Positions 60,974 to 64,000 of a stretch of 64,000 nucleotides of DNA are shown in pieces. Under the pieces are notes generated by a model. The model did no database searches. It saw only the letters and a program-made list of their open reading frames with translations, and was not told the origin of the DNA. Position 1 is the stretch's first letter. Every line of letters begins with the position of its first letter. The stretch comes from UBA817 sp049889215 (lineage in GTDB: Bacteria > Margulisbacteria > Marinamargulisbacteria > UBA817). Both the position numbers and the translations under genes were made by a program. The DNA is taken from positions 1 to 64,000 of the forward strand of contig JBMHDV010000004.1 in the NCBI GenBank assembly GCA_049889215.1. Direction: 5' to 3'.

Positions 60974-62407
60974 CTGACCAACCCAATCTTAGCACGATTT
61001 AAAGACCAGCTACCCACCATCCAATATCAACATACAAGCAATGGCAATGATGACCTTTCTGACGAGTTTAAGGCCATCATTGCCCCCTACAACGCACCAT
61101 TAACACCCAGCAACATCCCTCGGGTATTGGTTGACACCAAACAAGCATCTGACATTACAAAGCTTATTCAGTGGGCCAATTGCAACAATGCCACCATTGT
61201 GCCACTGGGTGGCAATACCAATCTGGTGCGTGCCTGTGATATTGAATTTACCGCATCCAACCAAGCATCTCTCATCATCTACTTGCGTTACACCCATCGT
61301 CAACTTGATTACGACCCAGCAACCAAGCAAATCACGTGCAGTCCCAACATCACCATGGCTGAATTGCATGACTACTGCGACTCAATCCATCGGCGTTGGG
61401 ATGTTCATTTTTCAGCCCTTTCTGCAACCATCGGAGGGATTATGAGCACCAATGCCGGTGGCGAACAAAGCAAGGCAAGCAAGCATTTGGTTGCGCTTAA
61501 CATCATCGATGGGCTTGGAAAAAACCAACAATTAAAAGCAGATGTGCATCAAACCCATAGCATGATACCCAAATATGGTACGGCCACCCAAGGCCTCTGC
61601 GGCTTTATTACCAGCATCAAACTGCAGACCCAACCCCAGTGGCTGGATACCTGCTCAGCCATTGCCCATGTCCCCTTACCCGACATCACTGCCTATCGAC
61701 ATCACGTGAATGAGGTTAGCCAAGGGCAACTGGTCGCCTGCGAATTAATCGATCATGAATGCCTGGATGCGCAGGATCAATTAACAAATGAAACCAACCC
61801 AAGTAGCATGATGCTATTAATGAAATTTGCCACACCACATCAACAACTGGACCTTGATAAGTTATGGCTAAGCCTTGCCGAACACTACCCCAACATCTTC
61901 GACACAATGCAGCTATCAACCTCCCAAACTCAAGAAGAGGACTTCTGGCACATGCGCCACGAGGTGTCCGATGCCAACCGCCGTTGGGCAAAATCCAACG
62001 ATATGCGCTACATTGGCTATGATATTGGCGTACCAAAAGCAGCCCTACACAATATTATCCCCATCATTCGAGAAATGCTATCAAGCATTGATGGACGCTT
62101 ATTTGCCTTTGGGCACAGCATGCAATCTACCTCGCACGATACCATGCACATCAACATTGCACTCCCCTCATCTAGCACATTATCGCAAGATGAGCTTTCT
62201 AAGCAATTAATGACACGCTTGCACGCATTTGATATTCAAATGGCCGCTGAACATGGCGGTTTGGGCAATAAATCCATCAATGATACCTTGGCATGCTTAA
62301 CAAGCAACGAAAAACAAGACCTCGTAAGCTACCTCACTAAAATGGACCCACACGATACATTTCGAAAAGACATCAAACAAAAATTAAGACTGTCGGTTTT
62401 AACCTAA
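60974..62407 (+). CDS. FAD-linked oxidase, probable D-2-hydroxyglutarate dehydrogenase
   Basis: The protein belongs to the FAD-binding type 4/GlcD group. LIQWANCNNATIVPLGGNTNLV is the FAD-binding loop and ITSIKLQTQPQW, RLFAFGHSM and EHGGLGNKS the C-terminal oxidase landmarks. The first in-frame usual start is a TTG at 61127, which would cut the domain at its first strand. The reading is open back to 60974, right after the upstream TGA, and its 51 extra residues (LTNPILARFKDQLP...) resemble the normal family N-terminus. I therefore extend it to the CTG at 60974 (TGACTG), an unusual start that may instead hide a sequencing error. Its partner upstream suggests oxidation of D-2-hydroxyglutarate to 2-oxoglutarate. 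It ends 9 bases inside dnaJ's 3' end. Confidence 0.75.
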   Translation: MTNPILARFKDQLPTIQYQHTSNGNDDLSDEFKAIIAPYNAPLTPSNIPRVLVDTKQASDITKLIQWANCNNATIVPLGGNTNLVRACDIEFTASNQASLIIYLRYTHRQLDYDPATKQITCSPNITMAELHDYCDSIHRRWDVHFSALSATIGGIMSTNAGGEQSKASKHLVALNIIDGLGKNQQLKADVHQTHSMIPKYGTATQGLCGFITSIKLQTQPQWLDTCSAIAHVPLPDITAYRHHVNEVSQGQLVACELIDHECLDAQDQLTNETNPSSMMLLMKFATPHQQLDLDKLWLSLAEHYPNIFDTMQLSTSQTQEEDFWHMRHEVSDANRRWAKSNDMRYIGYDIGVPKAALHNIIPIIREMLSSIDGRLFAFGHSMQSTSHDTMHINIALPSSSTLSQDELSKQLMTRLHAFDIQMAAEHGGLGNKSINDTLACLTSNEKQDLVSYLTKMDPHDTFRKDIKQKLRLSVLT

Positions 62408-63466
62408 CGAGTCAATGGATTTTTTTAAGCGCGATTCGTCATTACGCAGTGCAGAGATTTGTTGAAAATGAGTCTTTTCCTCACTACTTAAACTGGTTGG
62501 AATATCCACATTAACAACCACAAATAAGTCGCCATGGCCAAAGCCCTTAATGCTTTTAATGCCTTTGCCTTTTAAGCGAAACTTGGTGCCCGCTTGCGTA
62601 CCCGCTGGAATTTTCAAATCAGTTTCACCCGCCAAAATAGGAACGCGTGCTTTGGTTCCCAACACCAATTGCGTCACTGGCACTGGAATTTCGATGAATA
62701 AATCATTTCCTTCACGATGAAACACGGCATGTTCTTTGACTGTAATAACCACAAATAAGTCACCACGCGGACCGCCACCAACACCGGCATTGCCTTCGCC
62801 ACTAATGCGTAATTTCATGCCAGTTTCAACACCCGCAGGAACTTTTATTTCCAATGACTTTTTCTTTTTCTCTCGTTCAATGCCACCCGTTCCCTGGCAT
62901 GTTGGGCATGCCGATCGCTGAGAGATACTTCCTAAAATGGTCCGTTGCACCATTTCAACATAACCAACACCGTTGCACTGCTGGCATGATCGTGTGCTAC
63001 CTGATTTTACATCCAAATAAAAAAGGTCTATTGATTTAGTTAAACCCGTCGCTGCCTCTTCAAGAGAAACGGTCAGATCATAACGTAAATCTTCGCCCGA
63101 TTGCTGCGAAGACGAACGACCACCGCCGCCACCGCGAGACCCACCAAAAAATGATTCAAAAATATCACCAAAGGCATCTTCAAACCCAGCAGACCCGCTA
63201 AAGCCTTCAAAACCACCAAAGCCGCCACCGCCGCCAAAACCACCAGCTTGATCATCGGTAACACCAAATTGATCATAGCGCGCACGTTTTTGAGGATCAG
63301 ACAATACATCAAAGGCGGACTGAACTTCTTTAAATTTATCCTCAGCGCCAGCCTCTTTATTAACATCGGGGTGATACTTACGAGCCAAGCGGCGATATGC
63401 ACGCTTAATCTCTTGTTCGTTTGCCCCTTTGTCAATTTCTAAAATGTTGTATAAATCTTTGGCCAT
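62399..63466 (-). CDS. dnaJ: DnaJ (Hsp40) co-chaperone with reduced zinc domain
   Basis: The 355-residue protein has a J domain (residues 1-70, with the HPD triad in RKYHPDVNKEAGA), a Gly/Phe-rich region (about 75-115), and C-terminal substrate domains (DLFVVITVKEHAVFHREGND, GHGDLFVVVNVDIPTSLSS). The central zinc part has only two CxxCxGxG repeats, CQQCNGVGYVE near 160 and CPTCQGTGG near 187, instead of four. They look like repeats 2 and 3, which form zinc site II in normal DnaJ, while repeats 1 and 4 (site I) are missing. It follows dnaK by 32 bases with a GGGGGAG ribosome site. Confidence 0.95.
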   Translation of the reverse strand: MAKDLYNILEIDKGANEQEIKRAYRRLARKYHPDVNKEAGAEDKFKEVQSAFDVLSDPQKRARYDQFGVTDDQAGGFGGGGGFGGFEGFSGSAGFEDAFGDIFESFFGGSRGGGGGRSSSQQSGEDLRYDLTVSLEEAATGLTKSIDLFYLDVKSGSTRSCQQCNGVGYVEMVQRTILGSISQRSACPTCQGTGGIEREKKKKSLEIKVPAGVETGMKLRISGEGNAGVGGGPRGDLFVVITVKEHAVFHREGNDLFIEIPVPVTQLVLGTKARVPILAGETDLKIPAGTQAGTKFRLKGKGIKSIKGFGHGDLFVVVNVDIPTSLSSEEKTHFQQISALRNDESRLKKSIDSLG

Positions 63467-63498
63467 AAGTGTTCAATTCTCCCCCCCAAAGAAACGTT

Positions 63499-64000
63499 TT
63501 ATTTCTTGTCGTTAACTTCCTCATATTCTGCATCAACAACATTGTCGTCTTTTTTTGCTTCTTCAGCTGCAGGCTCTTCAGACGCTTGCCCAGCATCTGC
63601 ACCAGCTTGCTGAGCGGCTTCTTGAGCTGCCTCAGGGTTGGCTTGATACAATTCTTGCGAAAATTCATGCAACTTGGCTTGCAAGGCATCTGACTTTTCT
63701 TTAATTGCATCCGCATCTTCTTTTGCTAACGCTTCTTTTAACTCAGCAATCGCCGCTTCCAATGCTGTTTTTGTTTCATCTTTTAATTTATCTTTTGAAT
63801 CTGTCATTAACTTTTCAGTTTGATAAATCATGTTATCGGCATTGTTTTTAGCTTCAATTGCCTCACGCTTCTTCTTATCTTCCTCAGCAGATGCTTCCGC
63901 TTCTTTTTTCATGCGTTCGATATCATCATCGGATAATTCAGAACTAGCTGTAATGGTAATCTTTTGTTCTTTACCTGTGCCTTTATCTTTGGCTTTTACA
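63499..64000 (-). CDS. dnaK: Hsp70 chaperone DnaK, C-terminal part
   Basis: The reading continues past the window's right edge. The visible 167 codons include GKEQKITITASSELSDDDI (end of the substrate-binding beta domain) followed by the helical lid (ADNMIYQTEKLMTDSKDKL) and the acidic tail ending DAEYEEVNDKK. These match the DnaK C-terminus; the ATPase domain lies outside. dnaJ follows 32 bases downstream, forming the usual dnaK-dnaJ unit. Confidence 0.95.
   Translation of the reverse strand, partial: VKAKDKGTGKEQKITITASSELSDDDIERMKKEAEASAEEDKKKREAIEAKNNADNMIYQTEKLMTDSKDKLKDETKTALEAAIAELKEALAKEDADAIKEKSDALQAKLHEFSQELYQANPEAAQEAAQQAGADAGQASEEPAAEEAKKDDNVVDAEYEEVNDKK

Overview
The window is an AT-rich bacterial chromosome segment, dense in genes, with no tRNA, transposase, CRISPR array or prophage backbone recognised. 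I could not place the organism from a marker gene. The outer-membrane and LPS-type genes, an SLH domain fused to a PorV-like barrel, the Dxs (MEP) isoprenoid pathway, a Ycf45-type R3H ATPase and very large fibre proteins fit an uncultivated diderm lineage. Candidatus Margulisbacteria (marine group) is my best guess, as low-confidence inference only. Many first genes of transcription units carry a -10 box exactly 6-7 bases before the start codon, which points to leaderless mRNAs. Operon-internal genes, and some first genes, have Shine-Dalgarno sites instead.

Layout. 1-340: 5' end of a 16S rRNA gene reading leftward, with its promoter. 350-7730: surface-glycan locus with four glycosyltransferases (GT4, GT2, GT9, GT2), a Wzx-type flippase and two SAM methyltransferases. 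7860-11620: a YkgJ-type cysteine-cluster protein, two orphan membrane proteins, a methyltransferase and asd. 11617-19259 (minus): compact housekeeping operon pyrB, a catalytically degenerate dihydroorotase, dnaX, ybaB, recR, the R3H ATPase, tmk and dapB. 19340-26907 (plus): an orphan gene, xseA, xseB, ispA, a PAP2-like gene, dxs, a metF-like gene and a pair of membrane-associated genes.

26882-56133 (minus) is the striking part: about 29 kb running in one direction from yebC. It encodes a 1095-residue secreted protein with a FlgD/CTD-like C-terminus, a PorV-like barrel fused to SLH repeats, a ketopantoate reductase and a 916-residue fibre protein. Then come a small Cys4 protein, a GT-B-like transferase and three tandem 1.87-1.91 kDa-residue-class (1872, 1899 and 1907 residue) fibre proteins. 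The three giants share one architecture: signal peptide, N-terminal beta domain ending in an SVPYA-like motif, GDGSxLTN linkers, a YadA-like head, a long beta shaft and a phage-tail-collar tip packed with HxH motifs. They overlap by ATGA, which suggests matched stoichiometry and possibly a hetero-oligomeric fibre. I judge this the best candidate for an undescribed system: an outer-membrane-anchored, possibly glycosylated appendage with metal-stapled tips.

56326-64000: a gamma-carbonic-anhydrase-like protein, RlmD, a Bax-inhibitor-1 homologue and an orphan protein. A two-gene unit follows that looks like 2-oxoadipate dioxygenase/decarboxylase plus D-2-hydroxyglutarate dehydrogenase, which would be the end of a lysine-catabolic route. 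The window ends with dnaJ, whose zinc domain is reduced, and the 3' part of dnaK.
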